Positions 11,648 to 20,041 of a stretch of DNA of 64,000 nucleotides are shown in pieces. Origin of the DNA: Anaerolineae bacterium. Its GTDB lineage: Bacteria; Chloroflexota; Anaerolineae; Caldilineales; Caldilineaceae. The translations under genes were made by a program, and so were the position numbers. Position 1 is the first letter of the stretch; every line of letters starts with the position of its first letter. Location: contig JAUIHI010000019.1 in assembly GCA_030432295.1 (NCBI GenBank), forward strand, positions 1 to 64,000. Reading direction: 5' to 3'. Below the pieces are notes generated by a model, which saw nothing but the letters and a program-made list of their open reading frames with translations, was not told where the DNA came from and did no database searches.

Positions 11648-12811
11648 ATGCGTGGCGTTTCTATTGTGGGTATTGGTCAGACACCTGTGGGCGAGCATTG
11701 GGACCTCTCCGTGCGCCACATCGCCCACGGCGCGATCAGCGCGGCTATGCAGGACGCGGGCATCGAGCGGGCCGACGCCCTTTTTGTGGGTAATATGCTC
11801 AGCGGCCCGTTGCTGGAGCAGGAGCATCTGGCCACACTCATCGCCGATTTCAGCGGCCTGCGCGGCATCGAAGCGGCCAAAATTGAGGCGGCCTGTGCCA
11901 GCGGCGCGGCGGCCCTGCGGGTGGGCTGTATGGCCGTGGCCAGCGGTATGCACGATGTGGTGATTGTGACCGGCGTGGAAAAGATGACCGACACCCCCAG
12001 CGGTGGCACGACAGCCGGTCTGGCCAGCGCCGCCGACGCCGAGTACGAAGCGTCCCACGGCATTACTTTTGTGGGGCTGAACGCGCTGCTGATGCAGCGC
12101 TATCTCTACGAATACAAAGTGCCCCTGGACGCTTTCGCCGGTTTCAGCATCAACGCCCACCGCAACGGAGCCAACAATCCCAACGCGATGTTCCAGCGGG
12201 CGATTGGGATGAAGGAATACCTCAACGCGCCGATGATCTCCACACCCATCAATATAATGGACAGCAGCCCGGTCTGTGACGGCGCGGCCGCGGTGGTGCT
12301 TGTGCCCACGGCCCGGGCCTCCGAATTCACTGTCGGCCATCACCGGGGCGCGGTGCAGATTCTGGCCAGCGCCAGCGCCACGGATACCCTGGCCGTGCAC
12401 GACCGCAAAGACCCCCTCTTTCTGGAAGCTGCCTATCTGAGCAGCCAGAAAGCCTATCTGCAAGGCGGCATCACCCCGGACGACATCGACTTCTTTGAAC
12501 TCCACGACGCCTTTACAATTATGAGCGCCCTCAGTTTGGAAGCCACGGGCTTTGCCAATCGGGGCGAAGGCTGGCGTATGGCGACGGATGAGGAGATCGC
12601 GGTCGGCGGTCGCTTGCCCATCAGCACAATGGGCGGGCTGAAGAGCCGGGGCCATCCTGTGGGCGCGACGGGCGTCTATCAGATTGTGGAGACTGTCCAG
12701 CAGTTGACCGGGCAGGCGGGCAAGAATCAGGTGGCGAATCCGCGGATTGGGATGGCCCAGAATATCGGCGGCAGCGGTGCAACGATTGTGACCCACATCC
12801 TGGGAGTGTAA
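11648..12811 (+). CDS. Thiolase-family acyltransferase (archaeal/Chloroflexota type)
   Basis: A 387-residue thiolase fold protein. The N-half carries the nucleophile region KIEAACASGAAAL (Cys near residue 83). The C-half carries FELHDAFTIMSALSLEATGF, with the active-site His in a HDAF context, and GGLKSRGHPVGATG (second His). This is the form that in archaea works with an HMG-CoA synthase and a DUF35 zinc/OB protein to make and channel acetoacetyl-CoA. A DUF35 gene lies 3.5 kb downstream, but no HMG-CoA synthase is visible. ATG 11648 follows GGAGG; the upstream extension to 11561 would run through the repeat hairpin and is rejected. Exact substrate uncertain (acetoacetyl-CoA versus sterol-carrier-like thiolase). 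Confidence 0.88.
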   Translation: MRGVSIVGIGQTPVGEHWDLSVRHIAHGAISAAMQDAGIERADALFVGNMLSGPLLEQEHLATLIADFSGLRGIEAAKIEAACASGAAALRVGCMAVASGMHDVVIVTGVEKMTDTPSGGTTAGLASAADAEYEASHGITFVGLNALLMQRYLYEYKVPLDAFAGFSINAHRNGANNPNAMFQRAIGMKEYLNAPMISTPINIMDSSPVCDGAAAVVLVPTARASEFTVGHHRGAVQILASASATDTLAVHDRKDPLFLEAAYLSSQKAYLQGGITPDDIDFFELHDAFTIMSALSLEATGFANRGEGWRMATDEEIAVGGRLPISTMGGLKSRGHPVGATGVYQIVETVQQLTGQAGKNQVANPRIGMAQNIGGSGATIVTHILGV

Positions 12812-12816
12812 ACTCG

Positions 12817-15800
12817 ATGCCTAAAATCGGTCGGGCGTTTGGCTGGTCTCTTGTAGTCGGTCTGTTTTGGACGCTGGGACTGCTGGCTGCCACCGGCGGT
12901 CTGGCCCATTCCGCGGGCGGCAGCATCGCCGGGATTGTGACGGATGAGGCGGAAACCCCTTTGGCGGGGATGTGGGTTCTTCTCTATCATCGGGTCAGCG
13001 CGCCCGAAGAGCCGCCCGTGTGGGACAGCGTCGGTTTTCTCACCGGGGTGGATGGAAGTTTCCGTTTCGACGATCTGGCTGACGGCGTCTACCGTTTGTC
13101 CGCGGAACATTCCAACTTTCCTAACCCGCCCGAGTATGACCCGGAATTCTACGACAACAAAAGCGAACTTCTTAGCGCTGACGATATTCCCATCGACAAC
13201 GGCGGAACTGTCGAGAACCTCACCATTCGCCTGAACGCCAAGTCCTGGATTACTGGTTTTGTCTATGACGAGGCGGATGCGCCCCTGGCTGGTATCCGGG
13301 CGGTTGCGCATCTGTACGAACCCAATGGGGATTATTATGGCGAAACAGCGGGTACTTTCCGCACAGATGCCACAGGCCAGTATACAATCAGCGGTCTGTC
13401 GGAAGGTATCTATCGCATCCATTTTATTGATGATTTGAAACGGGCCTATCAGGCGGAGTATTTTGACGACGCGCCTGATATGGAGCGTGGGCTGGATATT
13501 TCTGTAGCGGCCAGTTCGCTGATTACGGGCATCGACGCCCGTCTGGCGGCTACGGGTGGTATCACTGGTGTCGTCACAGATGGCGACGGTCTGCCTGTAG
13601 AGTTGATTTCTGTAGGGGTTCACCGCCTGGTGGAAGCTCAGAATCAGCCCCCCTATTGGGAGCAGATCGCTGGCGGCGAAAGTGGCGCGGATGGTTCTTA
13701 CGCTGTCTATGGCTTGGGAAGCGGCGTATACCGGATTTTGTTCCACGACCTGCGCAATCCTCCCCTCTACTCTCCCCAATACTATTCCAACAGCACAACG
13801 ATTGAGACTGCCAGCGACATTTCAGTCACAGAGGGTCTTGTGGTCCCCGGAATCAACGCGCAGATGGCAAAGACGGGATCGATTGGGGGGCAGATTACAG
13901 GATTTCGCGGGGAAGCTGTGGCTGGGGTGCGTGTTTCCGCTTACCGCGGCGAACGTCAAAGCGACGGCACTCTTCACTATTCTTTGGATGAACTGACGGA
14001 CACAGATGGGGATGGATTCTATCGGATCACCAATCTCATCTCTGGCCTCTATCTGATCCACGCCGACCCGCGGGAGGACCCTTTCGTCTATTTGGAGCAG
14101 TTCTATCTGGACGCGGCCACCATCGACGCTGCGACACCCATCACACTGGCTGCGGGCCAGGAGTTGGACGGAATTAACTTGCAACTGCTCCCGGCCCAGC
14201 GCATTGCAGGCCGGGTTTTTGGCCCAGAGGGGCAGCCGTTGCAGTACATCTGCCCAACGCTCTGGCAGCTAGGGGCCGACAGCCAGTGGCAGAAATTTCC
14301 ACTGGTCTCACAGAGCGAGACGAATCTTCAAGGCGAGTATCGCTTTGGCGATCTGCCCGATGGGTCGTATCGACTGGAGTTTGAGGATTGCTTTCCCCAG
14401 GGCATCTACGCCAGCGAGTATTACAGCGATGTCTATACGTTTGAGGATGCCTTCACACTGGAGTTGGGGCCAAAGGGCTATTTCCACGACGTGGACGCGC
14501 AACTGGAACTGCGCAGCCACATCACAGGCCAGGTGACCAATCCCGAAGGCGAGGGCGTGCCCGATGTGGCTGTGTCCGCACTCTATCAGCCCACAGAAGG
14601 GCCATCGGCAGGGGATTGGATTCCGGCTGGTTTGGCCACAACCAACAGCGACGGTTTCTACGACGTGGGCAACCTGGAAAGCGACAGGTATCGTCTCCTT
14701 TTCACCGATATGGGCGATCACGAACGCTATCTGCCCGAATATTACGACAACGCCTACAAAGTGGATGAGGCAACGTCGATTCCTGTCGGCCACAGCGAGA
14801 CGATTACCGGTATTGACATCGTTTTGACCTACGGGGGCTGGATTACCGGCAAAGTTACCAACGGGGCAGGCGATGCCGTGGGCGATGTGATTGTAAGTGC
14901 CTGGCGGCTCCGTCAGGAGTTGTCCCACACGCCTGTTTGGGAGAGTGTGTCGTGGGATGACAGCGACGCGGCCGGGCGCTATACCATCCGCCGACTGGAG
15001 CCGGGTCTTTATCGGGTGCTTTTTGATGACTTTGAACTGGGCCGCTATGCGCCACAGTATTTTCAGAATGTGCCGGTGATCGAAGCCGCCACAGATGTGC
15101 AGGTCCAGCGGGACAGCGAGACACCGGATATTGACGCAACGCTCTCCCGCGCCACCAGCATTGCCGGGAAATTGACCGACGGCAACGGCACGCCAGCCAG
15201 CGGTGTCGTCGTGGCCGCCTATCGTTGGATCACAGATACGGAGAGCCGCTGGCTGCCTGTGCGCTATGCGGATAGCGATGCCCAGGGCGAGTACTCCCTG
15301 GGGGGATTGGGCGTGGGCGTCTATCGCGTCGGTTTTGCCGTCACGGATTTTCAGTCCGATAGCCCGTATGTGTCCGAGTATTACGACGATGCGCCGGATA
15401 TTCAACAAGCAAAAGATATCACATTGACCGCCGATCAGCAGTTGCAGGGGATCGACGCTTCACTGTCCCAGCGGCCAACGATTGAGGGACGCGTGACCGA
15501 CGAATCTGACACACCTTTGCCCAATATTGCGCTAACGCTTTTTGGCTTGTACTCTGCCGACGGGCAGGAGCAGTGGCTGTTGCGTTCCTTTGGCAGCACC
15601 AATGAAACGGGACACTACTCCTTCACCCATCTGCTGCCGGGTCTCTACCGAATCAGCTTTGGGGACAGCACCAGCCCGCCCGCCTATCGCAGTGAATTCT
15701 ATGACGACGTGCGCTATTTTGGCGAAGCCACTTCGATTACAGCGACTGCCGACGCGCTGATTACTGGTGTTGACGCCCGGCTCTCTTCGTTTGCCAACAA

Positions 15801-16149
15801 TAGCCCGCCCATCGCCTACGACGACCAGATTACTGTAACTCAGGGGCAATCTGTCACTGTGGCGAATCCACTGGCAAACGACGAAGATGTGGATGGGGAC
15901 CCGCTGGCTCTGTTGCTGGTTGACTATCCTCAGCACGGGACGGTAGCACTGACCAGTGATGATCAGATGACCTTCACCCACGACGGCAGCGACTCTCTGA
16001 CGGATTCCTTCACCTACCGGGCAACCGACGGCGTAAGTGCATCCAGTATTGCTACGGTGACCGTCACTGTGCTGCCGATTGTGCGGGATAAGCATCTCTA
16101 CCTGCCCATTATTTTGGGTCTTTCCGACCAATCTTCTGCATTTCCATAG
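12817..16149 (+). CDS. Large exported multi-repeat surface protein (nine CarboxypepD_reg-like modules, cadherin-like domain, YLP tail)
   Basis: 1110 residues. A signal peptide (about 1-30) is followed by nine roughly 110-residue modules. Each opens like G-x-I-x-G-x-V-T-D-x-x-G-x-P-L and ends with YxxEYYDD...ATxIxV...ITGIDAxL. Then comes a cadherin/Big-type domain (about 1000-1090: NSPPIAYDDQITV, DPLALLLVDYPQHG). The C-terminus is HLYLPIILG plus nine more residues, one of the YLP tails of this window. Likely a cell-surface adhesin or S-layer-associated protein. It starts 5 nt after the thiolase stop and so separates the thiolase from its usual DUF35 partner; this looks like an insertion into an older pair, an inference. 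Confidence 0.85.
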   Translation: MPKIGRAFGWSLVVGLFWTLGLLAATGGLAHSAGGSIAGIVTDEAETPLAGMWVLLYHRVSAPEEPPVWDSVGFLTGVDGSFRFDDLADGVYRLSAEHSNFPNPPEYDPEFYDNKSELLSADDIPIDNGGTVENLTIRLNAKSWITGFVYDEADAPLAGIRAVAHLYEPNGDYYGETAGTFRTDATGQYTISGLSEGIYRIHFIDDLKRAYQAEYFDDAPDMERGLDISVAASSLITGIDARLAATGGITGVVTDGDGLPVELISVGVHRLVEAQNQPPYWEQIAGGESGADGSYAVYGLGSGVYRILFHDLRNPPLYSPQYYSNSTTIETASDISVTEGLVVPGINAQMAKTGSIGGQITGFRGEAVAGVRVSAYRGERQSDGTLHYSLDELTDTDGDGFYRITNLISGLYLIHADPREDPFVYLEQFYLDAATIDAATPITLAAGQELDGINLQLLPAQRIAGRVFGPEGQPLQYICPTLWQLGADSQWQKFPLVSQSETNLQGEYRFGDLPDGSYRLEFEDCFPQGIYASEYYSDVYTFEDAFTLELGPKGYFHDVDAQLELRSHITGQVTNPEGEGVPDVAVSALYQPTEGPSAGDWIPAGLATTNSDGFYDVGNLESDRYRLLFTDMGDHERYLPEYYDNAYKVDEATSIPVGHSETITGIDIVLTYGGWITGKVTNGAGDAVGDVIVSAWRLRQELSHTPVWESVSWDDSDAAGRYTIRRLEPGLYRVLFDDFELGRYAPQYFQNVPVIEAATDVQVQRDSETPDIDATLSRATSIAGKLTDGNGTPASGVVVAAYRWITDTESRWLPVRYADSDAQGEYSLGGLGVGVYRVGFAVTDFQSDSPYVSEYYDDAPDIQQAKDITLTADQQLQGIDASLSQRPTIEGRVTDESDTPLPNIALTLFGLYSADGQEQWLLRSFGSTNETGHYSFTHLLPGLYRISFGDSTSPPAYRSEFYDDVRYFGEATSITATADALITGVDARLSSFANNSPPIAYDDQITVTQGQSVTVANPLANDEDVDGDPLALLLVDYPQHGTVALTSDDQMTFTHDGSDSLTDSFTYRATDGVSASSIATVTVTVLPIVRDKHLYLPIILGLSDQSSAFP

Positions 16150-16298
16150 GCCAAAGGTCAGCCTGATAGCTGTCAAAACCTATCATAGATGGCTCCAAAC
16201 CCGTTTTGGTAGCCAATGACGGCCCAAACCGGCTATGCTATAAACAGTTTCCGATTCAAATCATTTTGCAAACGATAAGTATAAGTGAGGACACTTTT

Positions 16299-16703
16299 AT
16301 GGGTATCGCATCAGCCTGGCGCACCAAACAACAACGCTACTCCCTGCGGGGCGAAGTCTGCCCGGATTGCCACCAGGCCATCTTTCCGCCTCGGGATGTC
16401 TGCCCCCATTGCAGCCAGCAGGCCGGTCCTGTCCAGGCGATGAGCGGTCGGGGTGAAGTCTTCAGCTTTACCAAAATGTTCAGTGTGCCCGATGGCTTCA
16501 AGGATCAGCGGCCCTACACTGTGGCTCTGGTCAAGCTGGAAGAGGGACCGATGGTCACGGCCCAGTTGACCGACCTGGACGAGAGCGAAGTCAATATCGG
16601 CATGAAAGTGGAGATGGTCACCCGCAAGCTGCGGGAAGAGGGTAGCGACGGCCAGATCGTCTACGGCTACAAATTTCGTCCCGTTTTGGCTATGGCAAGC
16701 TAA
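16299..16703 (+). CDS. DUF35 OB-fold protein with rubredoxin-like zinc ribbon
   Basis: A 134-residue protein with CPDCHQ and CPHCSQ (four Cys, residues about 22-39) forming a zinc ribbon, then an OB fold (GRGEVFSFTKMF, PYTVALVKLEEGPMV). Proteins of this family bridge thiolase and HMG-CoA synthase and bind CoA. The likely partner here is the thiolase at 11648-12811, although a surface-protein gene lies between. ATG 16299 is preceded by GTGAGG; the longer frame from 16206 covers non-coding-looking DNA. Confidence 0.9.
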   Translation: MGIASAWRTKQQRYSLRGEVCPDCHQAIFPPRDVCPHCSQQAGPVQAMSGRGEVFSFTKMFSVPDGFKDQRPYTVALVKLEEGPMVTAQLTDLDESEVNIGMKVEMVTRKLREEGSDGQIVYGYKFRPVLAMAS

Positions 16704-16740
16704 CAGCTTTTCCAAGCAATCTTCGCGATAGCAGGGCTAC

Positions 16741-16780
16741 AGAAGTTCGACCTCTTCCAAAAGGTCGAACTTCTTTTTTT
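16741..16780 (+). terminator. GAAGTTCGAC hairpin, copy 2, with T-tract
   Basis: Arms of 13 bp (AGAAGTTCGACCT / AGGTCGAACTTCT) are followed directly by a run of T, which makes a classical Rho-independent terminator for the DUF35 gene. It shares its sequence with the hairpins at 11587 and 41655, so a dispersed element has become a terminator here. Confidence 0.85.
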
Positions 16781-16808
16781 ACCCCTTCCTCTGTCATTGA
16801 AAATAACT

Positions 16809-16876
16809 TGTAAACACGGATAAAAAGGAAGACGGATCAGTCAGGAAATCCGTGTTCCTTTTTATCCGTGTTTACA
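16809..16876. repeat. ACACGGAT octamer palindrome, copy 1
   Basis: Arms 16809-16837 and 16848-16876 pair over 29 nt with one mismatch. Words ACACGGAT and AGACGGAT recur at 8-nt steps. Lies 70 nt upstream of the 424-residue gene start. Related copies at 30595 and 51503 also precede start codons. Confidence 0.85.
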
Positions 16877-16946
16877 CAATTTCCAAAGACCGACGGTAGA
16901 CAATTACTCTTTCCTGTGGGATAATACGCCCCAGGAGGCGATACGA

Positions 16947-18221
16947 ATGACGAACACAGTGCAGTACCCCAGTTACTTGGATTGCGTTGCAGATATTTTG
17001 GGAAACGCCAGCGCCCCCCTCTCGGTGGATGTGCTGGTGGAGCAGGTGAAGGGCCAGCGACCGACAAGCAAAGGCGTGCGCAGTGCCGTCTATCAGGCCA
17101 TCGGCAAACTATACCAGGCGGTCCCGGTTGCGCCGGGAACCTTTGGCTGGCTATCGACGCTGCTGGTGGGGCAAAGTTTTCGCCACCCGTTGAACAAAGT
17201 TGAAATGCAGCGGGGCAACCTGCTGATGGATGAGCTGGAGCACGCCCTCTTCTTCCCGGAATTTTTCCAGGATCACCAGCCCGACGGTCGGATCGTACGT
17301 CTGCATCTGATGGGCGGCCCGACTCTGGAAGTCCACGCCGCGGTGGAGCAGGAGACCTGGGCGCTGCGTCTGGGCCAGGAATTTGTCGCGTGGCTGGATC
17401 AGGCCGGCGGCTCGGCCTATGACGATCTCCTCATCCACGTGTTGGATGCGGTCGGCGGTGAATACAGTATGCGCCTGCAACCCCGGGAAGCACGCCAGGA
17501 AGAGGAGATTCAGGAGCGCAATCTCCAACTGGCCCGCACCGCCGAAGCAATTGTTACCGGCGACCGCAAAGCCCGTTCAGCTATGCCCGTCTGGGAACTG
17601 GCCGCCGCGCTGATCGGTCGGGGCGTCTATGCAGACCCCACCCCGCCGGATGATATGCACTTCACCCTGCACGAGCACAGCGTCCTGCGTTTGGAGGATG
17701 ATATGGGCTATGCCAAGGCCAGCCGGGACTATCTGCGCCGGGAACGCAATGCGCACAGCAACGGCCCTGCCCGGCGTGAAGGCGATCAGCCGCCCTGGCG
17801 TGAATCCGGTGCAGGCCAGCGGGAAGGCGATTTGTCCGGTGGTTTCTTCGGGCGAGAGACCGCGGGCGGGTTTGTGGACGACGATGACGATCCCAGCTTC
17901 TGGGATGCGGTGGAAGACAATGTAGCCGATTTTTCCGATATGGAGGCCAACCAGTGCGAGGGCTATCAATTCTATCTGGCCGAATTCAATCTGATGATGC
18001 CGGAAGAAGATCCCCTCAGCCACATGAATTTTCATCTGTTGGAAGCCGAGTTGGAAATGCTGGTCGGGCTGGAGCAGGAATTTGGCTATCTGATGCCGGA
18101 ACAGGAAGAGCGCAAGCAGGCGTTGGCGGCCCGGCTTTTTATTGACCCCGATATGTTCTATGGCGGCGACGGCGACTGGGACCAGTCGGATTTCAGTGGC
18201 CCGCCCTTCTGGGATAATTGA
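16947..18221 (+). CDS. Hypothetical protein with N-terminal winged-helix-like domain and acidic C-terminus
   Basis: 424 residues, cytoplasmic by appearance. Residues about 8-70 (YLDCVADILGNASAPLSVDVL...SAVYQAIGKLYQAV...FGWL) have the helix-turn-helix pattern of HARE-HTH/winged-helix domains. The middle (about 85-230) is well folded-looking, with no recognised motif. The C-third is rich in Asp/Glu/Gly, with several WDN/FWD elements, and probably partly disordered. ATG 16947 has AGGAGG 8 nt upstream. Possible DNA-binding regulator; function not claimed. Confidence 0.65.
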   Translation: MTNTVQYPSYLDCVADILGNASAPLSVDVLVEQVKGQRPTSKGVRSAVYQAIGKLYQAVPVAPGTFGWLSTLLVGQSFRHPLNKVEMQRGNLLMDELEHALFFPEFFQDHQPDGRIVRLHLMGGPTLEVHAAVEQETWALRLGQEFVAWLDQAGGSAYDDLLIHVLDAVGGEYSMRLQPREARQEEEIQERNLQLARTAEAIVTGDRKARSAMPVWELAAALIGRGVYADPTPPDDMHFTLHEHSVLRLEDDMGYAKASRDYLRRERNAHSNGPARREGDQPPWRESGAGQREGDLSGGFFGRETAGGFVDDDDDPSFWDAVEDNVADFSDMEANQCEGYQFYLAEFNLMMPEEDPLSHMNFHLLEAELEMLVGLEQEFGYLMPEQEERKQALAARLFIDPDMFYGGDGDWDQSDFSGPPFWDN

Positions 18222-18224
18222 CCA

Positions 18225-18545
18225 TTGCCGAGTCCAGTCAACTGTCGATACTTTTTCGGTGACTATCACCGGGGTTCCAACCTGGAGAAATGTCGCCTGT
18301 TGGAGGCCAGCCCCAACAATACCCGCCCCTGGCGTCGCAAGCTCTGCGATTCATGCCCTGTGCCGGATCTGCTGCTCACCAGCACCTGTCTCGATCTGCT
18401 CCTGGAAGCGGAGGTGCAAAAGAGCTTCCTGCGCGAGCGGGTGGAGGTCACGTTTGCCGTCTGTGCCCGCCACCTGCACGAACTGGACGATCCGTACGAC
18501 TGCCCGGAATGTGCCGCGGAACAGGCCAAGTTGCGCAACGAATAA
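18225..18545 (+). CDS. Small Cys-rich conserved hypothetical protein
   Basis: 106 residues starting at a TTG 3 nt after the previous stop. Eight Cys residues are arranged as CRYFF...KCRLLE...KLCDSCPVPDLL...TCLDLL...VCARHLHELDDPYDCPECAAE. The CxxC pairs and the final CPEC suggest a structural zinc or Fe-S site. I recall similar proteins from Chloroflexota genomes, without a known function. The tight spacing implies co-transcription with the preceding gene. Followed at once by a strong hairpin terminator. Confidence 0.7.
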   Translation: MPSPVNCRYFFGDYHRGSNLEKCRLLEASPNNTRPWRRKLCDSCPVPDLLLTSTCLDLLLEAEVQKSFLRERVEVTFAVCARHLHELDDPYDCPECAAEQAKLRNE

Positions 18546-18587
18546 AAGGGAGAGGTTGTGTTCCGAAGAACACAACCTCTCCCTTTT
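18544..18587 (+). terminator. 20-bp perfect terminator hairpin
   Basis: Arms 18544-18563 and 18568-18587 (AAAAGGGAGAGGTTGTGTTC and its complement) with a CGAA loop and T-rich 3' end. It closes the 16947-18545 gene pair and overlaps the last stop codon. Confidence 0.88.
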
Positions 18588-18606
18588 GAAATTGGGCGGA
18601 CGAAAA

Positions 18607-18636
18607 TTGAAGCCTGCCAGATGACTGTGTTATAGT
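18607..18636 (+). promoter_or_regulatory. Probable sigma-70 promoter of the thi transcript
   Basis: TTGAAG (18607-18612), 18 nt, TATAGT (18631-18636), ending about 18 nt before the TPP aptamer, the expected distance for a riboswitch leader. Confidence 0.5.
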
Positions 18637-18653
18637 AGATGGCATAACCGCAT

Positions 18654-18746
18654 ATGTGGGGAGCTTGGATGCGCCAGGCTGAGAGGGCAAACGATCATTT
18701 GCCGACCCGTAGACCTGATCTGGGTAATGCCAGCGTAGGAAGCTTG
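18654..18746 (+). promoter_or_regulatory. TPP (THI-box) riboswitch
   Basis: Conserved elements are in order: GGGG near 18658, CTGAGAGG (18679-18686), GACCCGT, then the diagnostic CTGATCTGGGTAATGCCAG followed by CGTAGG (18715-18739). It precedes thiB-thiP by about 100 nt and is followed by an intrinsic terminator, so thiamine pyrophosphate binding should end transcription. This supports thiamine or a thiamine precursor as the transported substrate. Confidence 0.96.
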
Positions 18747-18752
18747 TCGCAA

Positions 18753-18780
18753 AGCCTACTCAGATCGAGTGGGCTTTTTT
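18753..18780 (+). terminator. Riboswitch-controlled intrinsic terminator
   Basis: Stem AGCCTACTC / GAGTGGGCT with a 5-nt loop and six T residues, directly after the TPP aptamer; the expression platform of the switch. Confidence 0.85.
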
Positions 18781-18844
18781 GTTTGGTTGCGTAGTTGACT
18801 GGTTGATTCGTTCATTCATTGCATTCTGAAAAGGAAAAACAACT

Positions 18845-19933
18845 GTGAATAGAAAAATCTGGAAAAGCCGTGCTGGCTTGTCTTTCGTTGTGTTGTTACT
18901 GCTGCTTCTCACTGCTGCTTGCCAACCCATCGCTGATCTTTCCTCCCCGCCAGGCCAAACCGAACCGGTGACGCTGGTGGTGGCAACCCACGACTCGTTC
19001 AGTGTCAGCGACGAGGTGCTGGCCGCTTTTCAGGCCGATAGCGGGATTTCTGTGCAGTTCCTCTCCCTGGGGGATGCCGGCGAAGCCCTCAATAAGCTGA
19101 TCCTCAGCAAAGACGCGCCTTTGGCCGATCTCTTCTATGGGGTGGACAACACCTTTCTCAGCCGGGCGCTGGATGCGGGCATCTTCCTGCCCTACGCCTC
19201 GCCGCTGCTGGCCCAGATTCCCGACGAATACAAACTGGACCCGGAAAACCGGCTGCTGCCTGTGGACTACGGCTTCATCAATCTCAACGCAGACCGGGGC
19301 TGGTTTGCCGAGAAGGGGCTGGCGATTCCGTCCACCCTGGAAGAGCTGAGCCAGCCCGAATATAAGGGGCTGCTGGTGGTGGAGAATCCGGCCTCCTCTT
19401 CTCCGGGGCTGGCCTTTCTGCTGGCGACGATTGCCCACTTTGGCGAGGACGGCTACCTGGACTATTGGCAGGCCCTGCGCGAAAACGACGTGCTGGTAAC
19501 GGATGGCTGGAGTTCCGCTTACTACGACAACTTCACAGTAGGCGGCGGCGGGGATCGTCCGCTGGTCGTCTCCTACACCACCAGCCCGCCCGCGGATGTG
19601 CTTTTCGCCGGTGATGGGCGCACAGAACCGGCCAGCGTCAATGTCAACCCGCCTGGCGGCACCTTCCGCCAGATCGAGTTTGTGGGGATTGTGGCTGGAA
19701 CAAAGCAGACAGACGCTGCCCAGAAGTTCGTCGATTTTCTGCTGGACAAGCCTTTTCAGGAGGACATCCCCCTGCAAATGTTCGTCTACCCGGTCAATAG
19801 CGGCGCGGCCCTGCCCGATCTTTTCGTCCAGTTCGGCGAGACCCCCAACGACCCGGCTGTCATCGATCCCGCGGCAATCGAAGCCAACCGAGAGGCGTGG
19901 ATCGCTGCCTGGACGGATGTGATGGTGCGGTAA
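18845..19933 (+). CDS. thiB: Thiamine-type ABC transporter substrate-binding lipoprotein
   Basis: A 362-residue periplasmic-binding-protein-like lipoprotein: N-terminal signal with lipobox LTAAC (Cys about 26), then [26 protein letters not shown], the usual opening of the ThiB/iron-type family. It contains [14 protein letters not shown] and a [17 protein letters not shown] segment typical of thiamine-binding proteins. GTG start at 18845. Under the TPP riboswitch and next to a ThiP-like permease. The substrate could be thiamine, TPP or a pyrimidine precursor. Confidence 0.92.
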   Translation: MNRKIWKSRAGLSFVVLLLLLLTAACQPIADLSSPPGQTEPVTLVVATHDSFSVSDEVLAAFQADSGISVQFLSLGDAGEALNKLILSKDAPLADLFYGVDNTFLSRALDAGIFLPYASPLLAQIPDEYKLDPENRLLPVDYGFINLNADRGWFAEKGLAIPSTLEELSQPEYKGLLVVENPASSSPGLAFLLATIAHFGEDGYLDYWQALRENDVLVTDGWSSAYYDNFTVGGGGDRPLVVSYTTSPPADVLFAGDGRTEPASVNVNPPGGTFRQIEFVGIVAGTKQTDAAQKFVDFLLDKPFQEDIPLQMFVYPVNSGAALPDLFVQFGETPNDPAVIDPAAIEANREAWIAAWTDVMVR

Positions 19934-19975
19934 AGGCTTTCTGTTGGAATACCGGGACATTGTGCGCTCAAAGAT

Positions 19976-20030
19976 GCGTGCTGCGTGCTGCGTGAACAGT
20001 ACCGAATGTTTTCACGCAGCACGCAGCACA
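19976..20030. repeat. Heptamer-periodic palindrome between thiB and thiP
   Basis: Left words GCGTGCT/GCGTGCT pair with right words ACGCAGC/ACGCAGC at 7-nt period around AGTACCGAATG. The frame of thiP is open through it, but the permease-like sequence starts just after it. Confidence 0.75.
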
Positions 20031-20041
20031 CCCGACAAGGG

